In this document: in pieces, positions 21,703 to 32,614 of the stretch
Numbering within the stretch: position 1 is the stretch's first letter
Layout of the letters: each line of letters starts with the position of its first letter
Assembly: GCF_020497125.1 (NCBI RefSeq)
Contig: NC_059075.1
Coordinates: forward strand, 109,345,222-109,409,221
Length of the DNA stretch: 64,000 nucleotides
Direction of reading: 5' to 3'
Source: Mauremys mutica
Taxonomy: Eukaryota; Chordata; Testudines; Geoemydidae
Program-made: the position numbers and the translations under genes
Notes under the pieces: generated by a model
What the model saw: only the letters and a program-made list of their open reading frames with translations
What the model was told of the DNA's origin: nothing
Database searches by the model: none

Positions 21703-21860
21703 AATGGAATGGAGTGTGGTCAAGCAGATAGAACATTGGAATGAGAATCAGAAGACCTGGATTCTATTCCTGTCTCAAAACATGACCTGCTATGTGACCT
21801 TCAGCAAGTCACTACACCTCTGTGCTTTTGTTTTCCTTCCTACCCTTTGGCTGCCTTGTC
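21703..21860 (+). repeat. MIR-family SINE, 5' part (split by a hAT element)
   Basis: The order 'gtggtcaagcagatagaac', 'gacctggattctattcctgt', 'gacctgctatgtgaccttca' and 'gcaagtcactacacctctgtg' is a nearly complete MIR head and core. It stops at the target duplication TATGTAGA and resumes at 24031 after the hAT insertion. Confidence 0.75.
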
Positions 21861-22072
21861 TATGTAGACATAGGCGGCAGGTTCGTATAATTTTTGGTGG
21901 GGCCCAAAATGGTGGTCCCGTCCACCCCCGCTCTCACCCTGTAAGCTGATATAAAATGAAGCTACAATGCGTCAGCATCACAAGATTACAAGGGTCAATT
22001 AAAAGTGGAAAGTCAGAAGCAGCACTTGCCTATTAATACCTAATATACGGTATTAAATTTTGTTGCACCTAT

Positions 22073-22622
22073 TGTGACAAAGTGGGAATGTTCTTAATGT
22101 TTTCTCTGAATAGTGTGGGTGCCTCAGTTTCCCCTGCCAAGTGCCAACTGATGGTGTTGGGGACAAAGAGATCAGGTGGCCTCCTTGTCCGGAAGAGACA
22201 CAAAGGCCAGATGAGGGAGTGTCAGTTTGGAGCTGGCTGGGGAAATCGGGAGAGGCCCAGAACTTGGGTCTGGGCTCCCCACCCCCCAAGATGGACCTGA
22301 CTGAGGGGTCCTGTTTTCTGTACTTACAAGCTCTGTTTTAGACTGTATCCCTGTCATCTAATAAACCTTCTGTTTTACTGTCTGGCTGAGAGTCACATCT
22401 GACTGCGGAGTTGGGGTGCAGGGACCTCTGGTTGCCCCAGGACCTGCCTGGGCAGACTCGCTGCGGAAAGTGCACAGTGTGGAAGGGCATGCTGAATGCT
22501 CCGAGGTCAGACCCAGGAAGGTGTAAGCTTCTTGCCCTGGAGACAGTATGTTCAGAGAGGAGGCTCCCCCAGAGTCCTGACTGGCTTTGTATGGAGTTGT
22601 TCCAAAGCATCCCAGCATCCCC
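22073..22622 (+). mobile_element. Solo LTR (second family), internally deleted
   Basis: Starts TGTGACAAAGTGGGAATG. Carries an AATAAA at 22360-22365 within 'catctaataaaccttctg' and the G/C-rich U5-like stretch that follows. Compared with the inverted partner it lacks about 150 bases after 'ctcagtttccc'. No viral coding region lies next to it. The right edge is defined only by the switch to the inverted partner. Confidence 0.65.
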
Positions 22623-22930
22623 TTCCACACCATGCGCTTCCCGGAAGTCTGCACAGGCACTGACACTCCCTCCTCTGGCCTTTGTCTCTTTTCCAAGCAT
22701 TAGGAGGCCACCTGATCTCTTTGTTCTCCAACCTTCAGTTGGCACCTTGCAGGAGAGTGGCCCAGGCCATCAGTTGCCTGGAGGCAGGGTTGCAGCCATT
22801 CTCTGTGCAGACGGCATCACACTGGCCCTCTAGGGCTTTACAACAATCACACCCCCTTATCCCACAATCTAGAGCCTTAAGAAATGCATTGGGGAAACTG
22901 AGGCACACAGACAGTATTCAGAGAAAACAC
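22623..22930 (-). mobile_element. Inverted partial LTR (U3 part) of the same family
   Basis: Reverse-complemented, this begins 'gttttctctgaatactgtct', then 'gtgcctcagtttcccc', and runs through 'aacaaagagatcaggtggcc' and 'gacaaaggcc.gaggagggagtgtcag'. It thus repeats the U3 part of 22073-22622 on the opposite strand. About the first 20 LTR bases are absent. It retains the segment deleted from the sense copy. Confidence 0.65.
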
Positions 22931-24030
22931 CTGTATATGACCAGTTACATACTTTGAAGGGTGTAAAATAATCAAATATTGTGCTAAATACAATGATACT
23001 CCAAACTGACCACCAAATTTAAGTTGCATGTTTTTCCCCTCAGGTGAGGGTTCTGGGGTGGGGCTGGGGGGTTCACAGTGCAGGAGCGTGCTCGGTGCTG
23101 GGGGTGCAGGCTTTGGGGTGAGGCAGGGCTGAGGATGAGGAACTTGGGGTGCAGACAGGCTGCCCCAGGGCTAGGGCCAGAGAGGACTCCCCATCACCAC
23201 CACGGGCAGCAGCAAGCTCCAGGGGAGGGACCCCTCCTGCTCCCCATGGCACACACACTCTGCACATGCTCCTAGAGCCCCTCTCAGGTCCAGAAAGCTC
23301 ACTCCCCTCCCCTATGATGGGTACTGGGGGAGGGGCACAGGTGGCCTTCCATGTTGCTGCCCCTCACCATAACTTCACTGTGGATGGGGCTGCCCCTTGC
23401 CCAGCATGGGGCAGAAGTGGGGTAGGCAGGGTGGTGGCTGGCTATGGGACGGGGGAGCAGGGTGTCATAAAATTCACCCAAGCCCCAGCTGCTCAGGTCT
23501 AGGAAGCCTCCCTCTCCCATCCCTCCTGTGGCGGGTGGGTTGGTGGGTGCTGGGGGAGGGGGCATTGCCTTCACATGTGGCTTCCTGCCTCCCCTGTGCA
23601 GCCTGCTGTGCCTCACTGGGGGTAGGAGTAGGGGCTGGGACTGGGGCTGGGGCAGGGGGGGAATCATAGGGTCAAACACTCACGGAAGCCCCAGCAGCTG
23701 CTAAGGTGAATGATGTCTGTCTCCTGGCCCGTTTGTGTCTCCTCCAGGTAGGGGCAGGAGAGGGGAGGCCCCCTCCACTCCCCTCCCCCTCCTGAGTGCT
23801 TCAGCAGTAGTTAGCATTCCTCTTATGCTAATGCTGCAGCCCTTAGGCTACGGCAGCAGCAGCAAAGGAGAGAGAGACGCGCTGTGCGCTCTCTTTACAT
23901 TCAGGCAGGGAAGCTCCGGGGAGGGGGAAAAATCTAGCTCCAAATATTGGTGGAGCAGAGCCCCTGATTATGAATATTCCTGGGGCTTTAGCTCCAAGAG
24001 CCCATATAAGTTGGCGCCCATGTATGTAGA

Positions 24031-24136
24031 CTGTAAGATCGTCAGGGCAGGGATAATCTCTTACTATAAGCTTATACAGCACATAACACATTTGGGACCT
24101 TGTTCTCAGCTGAGGCCTCTACTGAAATACAAATGA
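24031..24136 (+). repeat. MIR-family SINE, 3' part (split by a hAT element)
   Basis: 'ctgtaagatcgtcagggcagggata' continues the SINE that begins at 21703. It ends in a 'cacataacacatttgggacc' and 'aaatacaaatga' tail. Joining it across the hAT insertion restores the usual MIR order. Confidence 0.65.
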
Positions 24137-24563
24137 CAGCAACCATCTTCAATAAACATAACAAAAATGTTTTCAGTCTTTTACATTTTCTCTCTCAAGT
24201 TAATATCAACACTTCTTTTAACCCAGGCTGATGGCACCCCCTAGCTCCTATAGGAACATTTGCAAATTGTTTGTTGAATGTACTTTTAATCCCGGATCTT
24301 TACTCACTTTCCATGATTTTTGTTTACTATTGTGTCTGACAAGCTCTAAAAACAGCAGACATTCAATGAATTGCACCCTCAATGGCACATTAAACACCCA
24401 ATAGAATGTAAACATCTCAGGTATAGGGTCTTTCCCCCTAAAACATACTGCAGCATTAACAGTCCTTTATGCAAATACTCTTGTATTTTCGGTCACAGGG
24501 TCATTTGATCCTAACATCAGCTTAAAAAAAACAAACCCACAAACTCGACCAACTAAGAGCGTG
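24137..24563. other. No recognised feature
   Basis: AT-rich DNA without motif. Confidence 0.4.
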
Positions 24564-24736
24564 GTAGTGCAAAATCAGCAAAGAATCCTGTGGCACCTTA
24601 TAGACTAACAGACGTTTTGCAGCATGAGCTTTCGTGGGTGAATACCCACTTTGTCGGATGCAAGTAGTGGAAATTTCCAGGGGCAGGTATAAATATGCAA
24701 GCAAGAAGTAAGCTAGAGATAATGAGGTTAGTTCAA

Positions 24737-25231
24737 TCAGAGAGGATGAGGCCCTGTTCTAGCAGTTGAGGTGTGAAAACCAAGGGAGGAGAAACTGGTT
24801 CTGTAGTTGGCAAGCCATTCACAGTCTTTGTTTAATCCTGAGCTCATGGTGTCAAATTTGCAGATGAACTGAAGCTCAGCAATTTCTCTTTGAAGTCTGG
24901 TCCTGAAGCTTTTTTGCTGCAGGATGGCCACCTTAAGATCTGCTATTGTGTGGCCAGGGAGGTTGAAGTGTTCTCCTACAGGTTTTTGTATATTGCCATT
25001 TCTAATATCTGATTTGTGTCCATTTATCCTTTTCTGTAGAGACTGTCCAGTTTGGCCGATGTACATAGCAGAGGGGCATTGCTGGCATATGATGGCGTAT
25101 ATTACATTGGTGGACGTGCAGGTGAATGAACCGGTGATGGTGTGGCTGATCTGGTTAGGTCCTGTGATGGTGTTGCTGGTGAAGATATGTGGGCAGAGTT
25201 GTCTGTGGGCGAGGACTGGCCTGCCACCCAA
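24737..25231 (-). pseudogene. PLE GIY-YIG endonuclease domain, inverted head copy
   Basis: An open frame of 164 codons on the minus strand. Residues 58-75 (NVIYAIICQQCPSAMYIG) give the GIY (VIY) and YIG motifs. QKRINGHKSD follows with the conserved Arg and His, then VGEHFNLPGH with the conserved Glu and Asn. The domain looks chemically complete. It is joined upstream to MGGRPVLAHRQ, with about 110 bases of linker missing compared with the plus copy. The RT is not intact in this copy: the sequence jumps from the RT C-terminal region straight to its N-terminal region near 25330-25340. It cannot act as a full PLE protein. Confidence 0.85.
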
Positions 25232-25339
25232 GGCCTGTGAAAGTGTGGGATCAAGGATGGGTTGTAGATCCCTGATGATACGTTGGAGGGGTTTTAACTG
25301 GGGACTGTATGTGATGGCCAGTGGAGTCCTGTTGCATTG

Positions 25340-25607
25340 TAGTTTCCTCAGAAATCAGTGGTGTCACGGAGATAGCTGGGAGTGCTGGTGGCATAGGGTC
25401 TGAGTAGAGAGTCCACGTATCCAGACAGATAGATATACAGATATACAGATAGCAGTGGATTTTTTACCTTTAGTCCATTTGGTATGATGTCCATCCGTTT
25501 GCATTTGGAAAGGAAGATGATATCTGTCTGTATTTGTGTAAGTTTCTTCATGAGGTTGATGGATTTCCACTCCATACGGCTAAATGCAGTGCCTTGCATG
25601 GTGTCAA
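25340..25607 (-). pseudogene. PLE N-terminal region and start of RT, inverted head copy
   Basis: On - the frame reads through KSINLMKKLTQIQTDIIFLS and then SLLRPYATSTPSYLRDTTDF, the latter also present in the plus copy near 25690-25760. It carries the PLE segment upstream of the RT that the plus copy lacks. A short (ATACAG)-type slippage lies near 25430-25450. Confidence 0.7.
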
Positions 25608-25662
25608 GTATCAGAGGGGTAGCCGTGTTAGTCTGGATCTGTAAAAGCAGCAAAGAATCCAT
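25608..25662 (-). repeat. PLE 3'-tail fragment at the inversion centre
   Basis: 'gtatcagaggggtagccgtg' and 'ttagtctggatctgtaaaag' are the reverse complement of the 3' tail at about 27355-27411. It sits exactly at the switch from minus to plus copy, so the unit contains three tail copies: two outer and one central. Confidence 0.85.
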
Positions 25663-26845
25663 CTCGGGCATTGGCACTCTCACTGAAGGACTGTCTGGAC
25701 TCTCTACTCAGACCCTATGCCACCAGCACTCCCAGCTATCTCCGTGACACCACTGATTTCGTGAGGAAACTACAATGCATTGGTGACCTTCCAGAAAACA
25801 CCATCCTAGCCACCATGGATGTAGAGGCTCTCTACACAAACATCCCACACACAGATGGAATACAAGCTGTCAGGAACAGTATCCCTGATGATGCCACAGC
25901 ACAACTGGTTGCTGAGCTCTGTGCCTTTATCCTCACACACAACTATTTCAAATTTGATGACAATATATATATCTCCAGATCAGTGGCACCGCTATGGGCA
26001 CCCGCATGGAACAATGCTTCCTCAGCTCCCATCCACTCACGCCCCTTCTCTACCTATGCTACATTGATGACATCTTCATCATCTGGACCCATGGGAAGGA
26101 CACTCTGGAAAAATTCCACCACGATTTCAACAGCTTCTACCCCACCATCAACCTCAGCCTGGACCAATCTACATGGGAGGTCCACTTCCTAGACACCACG
26201 GTGCAAATAAGTGATGGTCACATTAACACCACCCTATACCGAAAACCTACCGACCGCTATGCCTACCTTCATGCCTCCAGCTTCCATCCCGGGCACACCA
26301 CAAGATCCATTGTCTACAGCCAAGCACTGAGGTACAACCGCATCTGCTCTAACCCCTCAGACAGAGACCAACACCTACAAAATCTCCACCAAGCATTCTC
26401 AAAACTACAGTACCCGCACGAGGAAATAAGGAAACAGATCAACAGAGCCAGACATGTACCCAGAAGCCTCCTACTGCAAGACAAACCCAAGAAAGAAAGC
26501 AACAGGACTCCACTGGCCATCACATACAGTCCCCAGCTAAAACCCCTCCAACGTATCATCAGGGATCTACAACCCATCCTGGACAATGATCCCACACTTT
26601 CACAGGCCTTGGGTGGCAGGCCAGTCCTCGCCCACAGACAACCTGCCAACCTGAAGCATATTCTCACCAGTAACTGCACAGTAACTGCACACCGCACCAT
26701 AGTAACTCTAGCACAGGAACCAATCCATGCAACAAACCTCGATGCCAACTCTGCCCACATATCTACACCAGCGACACCATCACAGGACCTAACCAGATCA
26801 GCCACACCATCACCGGTTCATTCACCTGCACGTCCACCAATGTAA
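25663..26845 (+). pseudogene. PLE reverse transcriptase, sense copy, frameshifted
   Basis: The first frame (25671-26192) covers SLLRPYATSTPSYLRDTTDF and LATMDVEALYTNIPH, the RT motif with the first catalytic Asp. The frame then breaks near 25985. The second frame (25994-26845) has MGTRM, then LLYLCYIDDIFIIW, the YIDD catalytic motif, then VHFLDTTVQ and LYRKPTDRYAYLH, as in PLE RTs. Between MGTRM and EQCFLSS about a dozen residues expected for the family are missing. A further frameshift lies near 26760, before the endonuclease. Key residues survive but not in one frame. Confidence 0.88.
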
Positions 26846-27207
26846 TATACGCCATCATATGCCAGCAATGCCCCTCTGCTATGTACATCGGCCAAACTGG
26901 ACAGTCTCTACAGAAAAGGATAAATGGACACAAATCAGATATTAGGAATGGCAATATACAAAAACCTGTAGGAGAACACTTCCTCCCTGGCCACACAATA
27001 GCAGATCTTAAGGTGGCCATCCTGCAGCAAAAAAACTTCAGGACCAGATTTCAAAGAGAAACAGCTGAGCTTCAGTTCATCTGCAAATTTGACACCATGA
27101 GCTCAGGATTAAACAAAGATTGTGAATGGCTTGCCAACTACAGAACCAGTTTCTCCTCCCTTGGTTTTCACACCTCAACTGCTAGAACAGGGCCTCATCC
27201 TCTCTGA
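26830..27207 (+). pseudogene. PLE GIY-YIG endonuclease domain, sense copy
   Basis: Reads NVIYAIICQQCPSAMYIGQT from about 26840, then QKRINGHKSDIRN and VGEHFLPGH, ending at 27207. Compared with the inverted copy it has lost three bases so that the conserved Asn of HFNLPGH is gone. It otherwise closely resembles that copy, which indicates recent insertion of both halves. Confidence 0.85.
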
Positions 27208-27424
27208 TTGAACTAACCTCGTTATCTCTAGCTTACTTCTTGCTTGCATATATATACCTGCCCCTGGAAATTTCCACTACTTGCATCCGACAAAGTGGGT
27301 ATTCACCCACCAAAGCTCATGCTCCAAAACGTCTGTTAGTCTATAAGGTGCCACAGGATTCTTTGCTGCTTTTACAGATCCAGACTAACACGGCTACCCC
27401 TCTGATACTTGACGTAGTGCAAAA

Positions 27425-27750
27425 CGTTTAGGTCATGACTCTGCCTTCGTCAGTTTGAACATGCTTGTTATTCCAAGGATAGAAATTCATTATAGAGACA
27501 GACTATAAACAAATAGCCACACATGGCAATAAAAAAATATGCAGATTTGTTCTGCTTGCCCACACAGTATGCGTATGACTACTTGACCCAGAAATCACTG
27601 ATATCATCACATAGTCAGTGGGTCAGGAGAGCTGAGAGAATCATTTACAATGAATAATGTACTCAGTGAATTCAGCCTGTCATCTTCCTTGCAGAATGTC
27701 TAGTAGCATTTGATAATTTCCTCTGATTATAAGAAGTTACTTGCAAAAGG
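27425..27750. other. No recognised feature
   Basis: AT-rich DNA without motif. Confidence 0.4.
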
Positions 27751-27874
27751 CCATGATGTGATACTCTTACCCACACTGACTAGCACTTTCCTCTACTAAC
27801 AACCCCACTGAAGTCAATGGGACCTCTCATGGAGTAAGATTCTACTCAATATGAGTATGGGTATCACAGTCTGG
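27751..27874. repeat. Fold-back MITE (TGTGATACTCTTACCC type)
   Basis: TGTGATACTCTTACCCACAC pairs with GAGTATGGGTATCACAG. The centre holds 'ccactgaagtcaatgggacc'. Confidence 0.6.
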
Positions 27875-28691
27875 CTGTGGGTTATTTGTTAGGGGCTTTT
27901 AATTACTCTACAGCCAGATTACAAACACTGTTGTGAGTATCTGATACTCAGTTTTTGAAATTCAGACTATGTTGGTTATTTGTGATGGGTTATGTAAATC
28001 ATAAGCAATCGGTCTGTTCCCAAACTGGATAAGCAGAACTCTTAACATTAGAAGCATGTCTTAAAGATGTCACTGAGGCTGGGCATCTCTCAGGGAGAGA
28101 GAGCAGTTTACAGAGAGGTAGCAGATAAGCAAGGTTTGGGATTTTTATAATATTTCAAACCTTTTCCTTTCTGAGTCACCCAGACCTTGCCCAAGGCATC
28201 AGTTCTAGAAAAATGAAGTTACTATAAGATTTGTTGGCTGAATGCAGAGTATAAACGTATTTGTCTCTTGTAACTTTCACACAAAGTAACTGTGCGTGTG
28301 TGGGCAGTCATATATGCAAAGGTACGGTCAGATCATTGGTAGAATTGTTTAATCACCTACATGCCAGAGTTCCAGCAAGAGATTTTGAAACCCTGACCCA
28401 CACACTATGTCAAACAGTGTTTCATCATGTGTAAAATATCCCAAGTGGGTTATTGCATTTCCTAGTCTGTAATTCTCTATCACGATCACAAAGTAATTAA
28501 TCGTGCATGCCTGGAGTTACTACTCAGACCCTTTTCTAGCTCATTTAATTGCTTCTGTTCCAGGGCTCTAGGAAGGACTTTGGGGATCCCTGTCCCCCTG
28601 CTGTGTTACATCCCAGAAAAAGCAGACCACTTGGTGAAAAAATGCCTAAATATTTAAGTGTGGTGGCTGCCATCTTGGCCAACACAGCATG
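27875..28691. other. No recognised feature
   Basis: Unique-looking, AT-rich, no coding motif. Confidence 0.4.
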
Positions 28692-29032
28692 AATTGAGCC
28701 AAGGACCTCCAGAGCTAAAGAGCCAGTTTGTAACAACTCTGTGGATTGGCACAGAGGTGGACCTGTAATATACATGCAAGAGTGGGTTACATAGTTCTTC
28801 AGCTCAAAGGAAGCTAGGCCCGAATATCAAGTCCACAGCAGTTCAAATCTCAGATAAGCTACTCATTACGTGACATCCGACATGTCGGCCAACACACCAG
28901 AGACCTCCAGAGCTAAAAGCATGAGCTGCAATAGCTTGAGCTAAAGAACCACAGTCTGGAACTGGGGGCTGCAACAACTCATCTCCTTTACAGAGGGGGA
29001 CCCCCAACACACACTTGCCAGTGGGTTACATG
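28692..29032 (-). repeat. Two tandemly placed SINE-like copies
   Basis: Two copies share 'gacctccagagctaaa' (28704 and about 28902) at one end and 'gtgggttacat' at the other (about 28783 and 29021). The middle differs in length. Read on -, 'tagctctggaggtc' resembles the region between A and B boxes of tRNA-derived SINEs. The Pol III boxes are too eroded for certainty. Confidence 0.45.
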
Positions 29033-30255
29033 AGGCACACAATTAGAACTCTGTTGTTCAAATGTTCATGGAAAGCAAAACCAAGATGGAATTGAGAATG
29101 TTTAAAACAAGTTAATTTTAAAATCTGAGCCAATACTGTGGGAAATTTCTGAATTAGGTGTTATCGTTTCAGATTCATTTTATTCATACAAATAGAAAAA
29201 AGGTAGAAAAGAACAATGGAAGACCAAAGTACATGGCCATTAGCTTCATGTATCTGCTAGAACTGTGTTTATGGGGGCAGGAAGGGAAGACAGAGGTAGA
29301 GGTAAATCTTTATATACTAAACCAGAAAAGAAGGAAGGGTAAAGATGAGACCAGAGAGACAGAAAAAGAAAAGTATGACTTTTCATACACTAAGAACAAC
29401 AAACAAATCATCTCAGCTCAGCCATTATTATAAATCTAGCCACACAAAGCTATTATTAATGATCCTGTCATATATACAATGATAGTACTGAAAAATATGC
29501 CCATTTCCCCCTAAGATAAATAGATATAGTTACCTCAGTGTATGCAGTACTTTGCTATGCCTGCTCTAGGAAATTCCCTTAATACTGCAAATACTAAGGT
29601 TTGTTGAATTCAAATCTTATTTAGTTATCTAAGTCAATTGGCAGTTCCATGCCATATGTTTCAAGGAGCGCAGGGAATCCCCACATCTCCAGCAATTGGG
29701 TGTTTATCCCTTTCTGCAAAATGTGCAAGTTGTCAGAGAAGTCACAAATTGCTACAGTCATAGCCCCACTGGAATTCTGTTTGAGTCCATAAGCTAACAA
29801 ATCCCCTGATTTTTTTCCCCCCGGATCCCCAGGATTATTACATAAATCCAATTAAACTTGAGTAGCAACCCATATCCACAAAGAGGGAATGCAGGGCAGT
29901 TCTGGTGCTGAAGTGAGAAAGGATGAGCCAGGCCCGATTCATCTAACAGGGGCACAACATTTATTGCAGCATTTACCCAGCTCTAGTTAGAACCAACATA
30001 TCTGACAAAATCCTTAGAATGATGCCATTAGAAACAGGTCCCTGCAACTTTCTGCTAACTTGAAGTTAGACTGTAACCTTACAAACTTCTCTGAGAAAGG
30101 GACAGGCACCTAGCTACAGCAACTCAGGAGCAGATCAGAGAATGAAGTGTGATTTATGCAGTCACAATTTCTCCCTTTATTCCCCTTGCTTGGAAGAGGG
30201 AAATCTGAAATCTCTCTATATAAAATTCATTGATCCTGTCACATAGTAATAAAAA
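29033..30255. other. No recognised feature
   Basis: Holds a 91-codon Lys/Glu-rich plus frame (29158-29433) without a known domain, in A-rich sequence; probably chance. Confidence 0.4.
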
Positions 30256-30382
30256 ACTTTACATGATAAGCTTTTTGGGACAGGGACCATCTTTTTGTTC
30301 TGTGACCATACAATGCCTAGCAGAATGGGGTCTTGGTCAATGGTTGAGGATTCTGGGAGCTATAACAATGCTAAATAATAAT
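30256..30382 (+). repeat. MIR-type SINE 3'-region fragment
   Basis: 'taagctttttgggacagggaccat', 'ctgtgaccatacaatgcctagc' and 'ataacaatgctaaataataat' follow the 3' half of the SINE seen at 40051-40334. Confidence 0.6.
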
Positions 30383-32611
30383 TATTGTGTATGTGTCAAA
30401 GAAGAAATCTATAGCCTCAGAGTTTCAAATCTCAGTTTATCTTGCACACATACACACCTGCTGCAACACCTATAATAAAAGAAAAGAAATATCCCTATTT
30501 CTCTGCAGTGTAGAGTCTACACTAATGCATGCAAAGTTCGAACTGCAGCATTGATTCAGACTTAGTTGGATTTCAACTCAAAAATCAATTAAAAAATTAA
30601 ACAAAGGAGAAAATATGCACGCAGGATGGCCTGTAAAATTCAAAAGAAGTATTTAAAATGTAATTTTCAGATGCTTTCTTAATTTTAATTAAAAATAAAT
30701 TAAATGCATATTTTGCTTTTCTTTACACTAATTAATACACTAGAGGCTTAAGGGCCTTTATTAACGCTGTGAGAATTTGTGTTTGGGGTAGTAGTGTTGT
30801 TCTTGTTCCCTTAAAAAGATATTCATAAATCAGAGGGAAAGCTCTTTGAAGTATGCGGTAGGGACTTCTTCTGCCCGCTCCTTATACATAACTTTTCTAA
30901 CGTGGTCTGACCAAAATGCAATTTTCCCCTCCAGCCCTCTGCAGCATGAATCGTACATCAGTCAGAACTACTGGATCTCTCAGTTTACAGTTTCACTGGA
31001 GGAGGGGATGAGAAAAGAATTCAGACTCTCCACAGATTCTTTTGTTATTATGATTACCTCAGCAGCCTCTGTACATTCCAGAAGACTGGAACTGGAGTTC
31101 AGTTTATGATGTAATTCAAGCATTATGTGCCAGGCACTCTTCTCTGATGCAATCTACAGTGACATGAGCAAAATTAGTGATGGGAAGGGGCATGGGGCGA
31201 TTTTGGCTTTGCAGAATGCTCCAGTTAAATTTGGGTTGTTAAAAGCTTGGATCAAAGACAGAAGGAATTCAGACTTAGGTCCCATTTGACCAGAACCACT
31301 GAAGTTGAAAGAGGTAGCAGAGGAATTTAGATAAATGATTTGTAAATGCGGGGTGGGGGTGGGGGGCTGGTTTTGAGAAAAACAAAGCCAGGGTTTCAGA
31401 TCCACATCTGAAAAGTTCAAGAGTGGGGGCAGTTTGGGGATCTGAGCCATTTCGACCAAGTTCTGGCCCTGCTGACGTCAGTGAAGGATTTAGACCCCCC
31501 ATTCAGCAAAGCACTTTAGCGCGTCTTAAGTTCATCCCTATTCAACAAAGTACTCAAAGCAAGTTTAAGCATGTGCTTCAATTCCACTGAAGTCAATGTT
31601 TAAAGTAAGTATGTAAGTGTTTAAAGTTAACCAAGAGCTTAAGTCTAACCAAGAGGGCCTTGGTCTGTAGTGAGAAGACTCTGTTAGTGATATTCACAAG
31701 GAAATAGCGTGTTTGCAAAACAAAGACACTAGTTGCGAAGATGAGGTCAAGGAGAAAATACAAATGGCAGAGTGGAATTTATCCAAGTGTTTATAAATGC
31801 CCAGATATAAACCCCATAGAATATGAGCCTGCTTCTACTCTCACTCTACAGTGATGCAAATCTGGCTAGCGAAGCAACTCAGCAACAAAAAGCCCAGTGT
31901 AGGCCCAGCAAGTCATGTCTCTTTCTCAGGGAAAACTTTGCCTGACATAGAAAGAACAGTTAACAAAACATATGATATTTAACCAAAAATGTTCCCATCA
32001 TGGGGATCCTAACTCAGATCCACAGTCCTGAGTTCAGAGCCCAGACTTCTCAGAGTCAGTCTCTTCCTCCTGTTCCTGGAGTAGCTGCTTTTATGGTCTG
32101 TCCTTCCAAGAGCACCTGTGTAAACCTGAGTCATTTGCCAGGCACAAGACAATGCTCTGCACTTGTCACACAGAATATCACTATTGAAGGCAATAGAATT
32201 GTCCCAGATTAAAACCAGTGCAATTGCAAGCAAAGCTGGGACCAATGCTCACGATGATTAATATTAATGCATAACTTGTTCCAGTTAAGAGATATCAAAC
32301 TTTGATAGTACTCTACAATATAAAGTGACACGGTGTTCCACAAAGTTCCACAAAGAGCATCACATTTACAATTCTGGATCAGGCTATGGCACTGCACCTC
32401 ACAGATGAGTGGTTCTACCTTTGGGTGAACCATGAGAGTCTATAATAAAAACAGAGACACACTCAAGGCAGAATATATGCTGTAATGGAGTGAAATATAA
32501 AATAAACAATAACATGAAATAATGAAGAGTTCATTTTATTAAGATCCAAAATGTTTTCTCCTCCAGTGCAACTTTGCAATTGAACAATCCAAGTGTTACA
32601 ACAGAATAATC
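30383..32611. other. No gene recognised; MITE-like traces near 31500
   Basis: 2.2 kb with no domain-bearing frame. Around 31500-31630 'ttcagcaaagcactt' and 'catgtgcttcaattccactgaagtcaatg' resemble the MITE family of 41485 and 43541, without clear pairing. Confidence 0.4.
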
Positions 32612-32614
32612 TAA

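Larger units (their letters stand above)
21869..24022. mobile_element. Non-autonomous hAT-type element carrying a nested LTR
   Basis: Left end CATAGGCGGCAGGTTCGTAT; right end reverse-complements to CATGGGCGCCAACTTATATG. The 8-bp repeat TATGTAGA at 21861-21868 and 24023-24030 flanks it, so it inserted into the MIR. Its own sequence is 21869-22072 and about 22945-24022. The right part is a GC-rich 'ggggtggggctgggg' region followed by a conserved 'gcagagcccctgatta' stretch. The nested LTR pair occupies the middle. No transposase frame was seen. The superfamily rests on the 8-bp duplication and is less certain than for the short copies. Confidence 0.65.
24575..27413. mobile_element. Penelope-like element unit A: inverted head plus sense body
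   Basis: A single 2.84-kb insertion bounded by the perfect 11-bp direct repeat GTAGTGCAAAA (24564-24574 and 27414-27424). From 24575 to 25607 it is a minus-strand PLE copy. At 25608-25662 lies a short minus-strand copy of the 3' tail. From 25663 to 27413 it is a plus-strand copy. Both outer ends carry the same 3' tail ('tctgttagtctataaggtg' near 27335). Together they encode RT and GIY-YIG endonuclease domains in broken frames. PLEs use the GIY-YIG nuclease to nick the target and the RT to copy RNA; inverted or tandem partial heads are known for the group. Confidence 0.88.

Noticed and set aside
22338..22833. Overlapping frames of 112-140 codons on both strands
   Set aside because: They lie inside the LTR pair; no known motif, and both strands are equally open.
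24737..27207. GIY-YIG and RT frames as a host nuclease or bacterial-type system
   Set aside because: Inverted-head layout, tails, 11-bp target duplication and RT blocks identify a Penelope-like retroelement.
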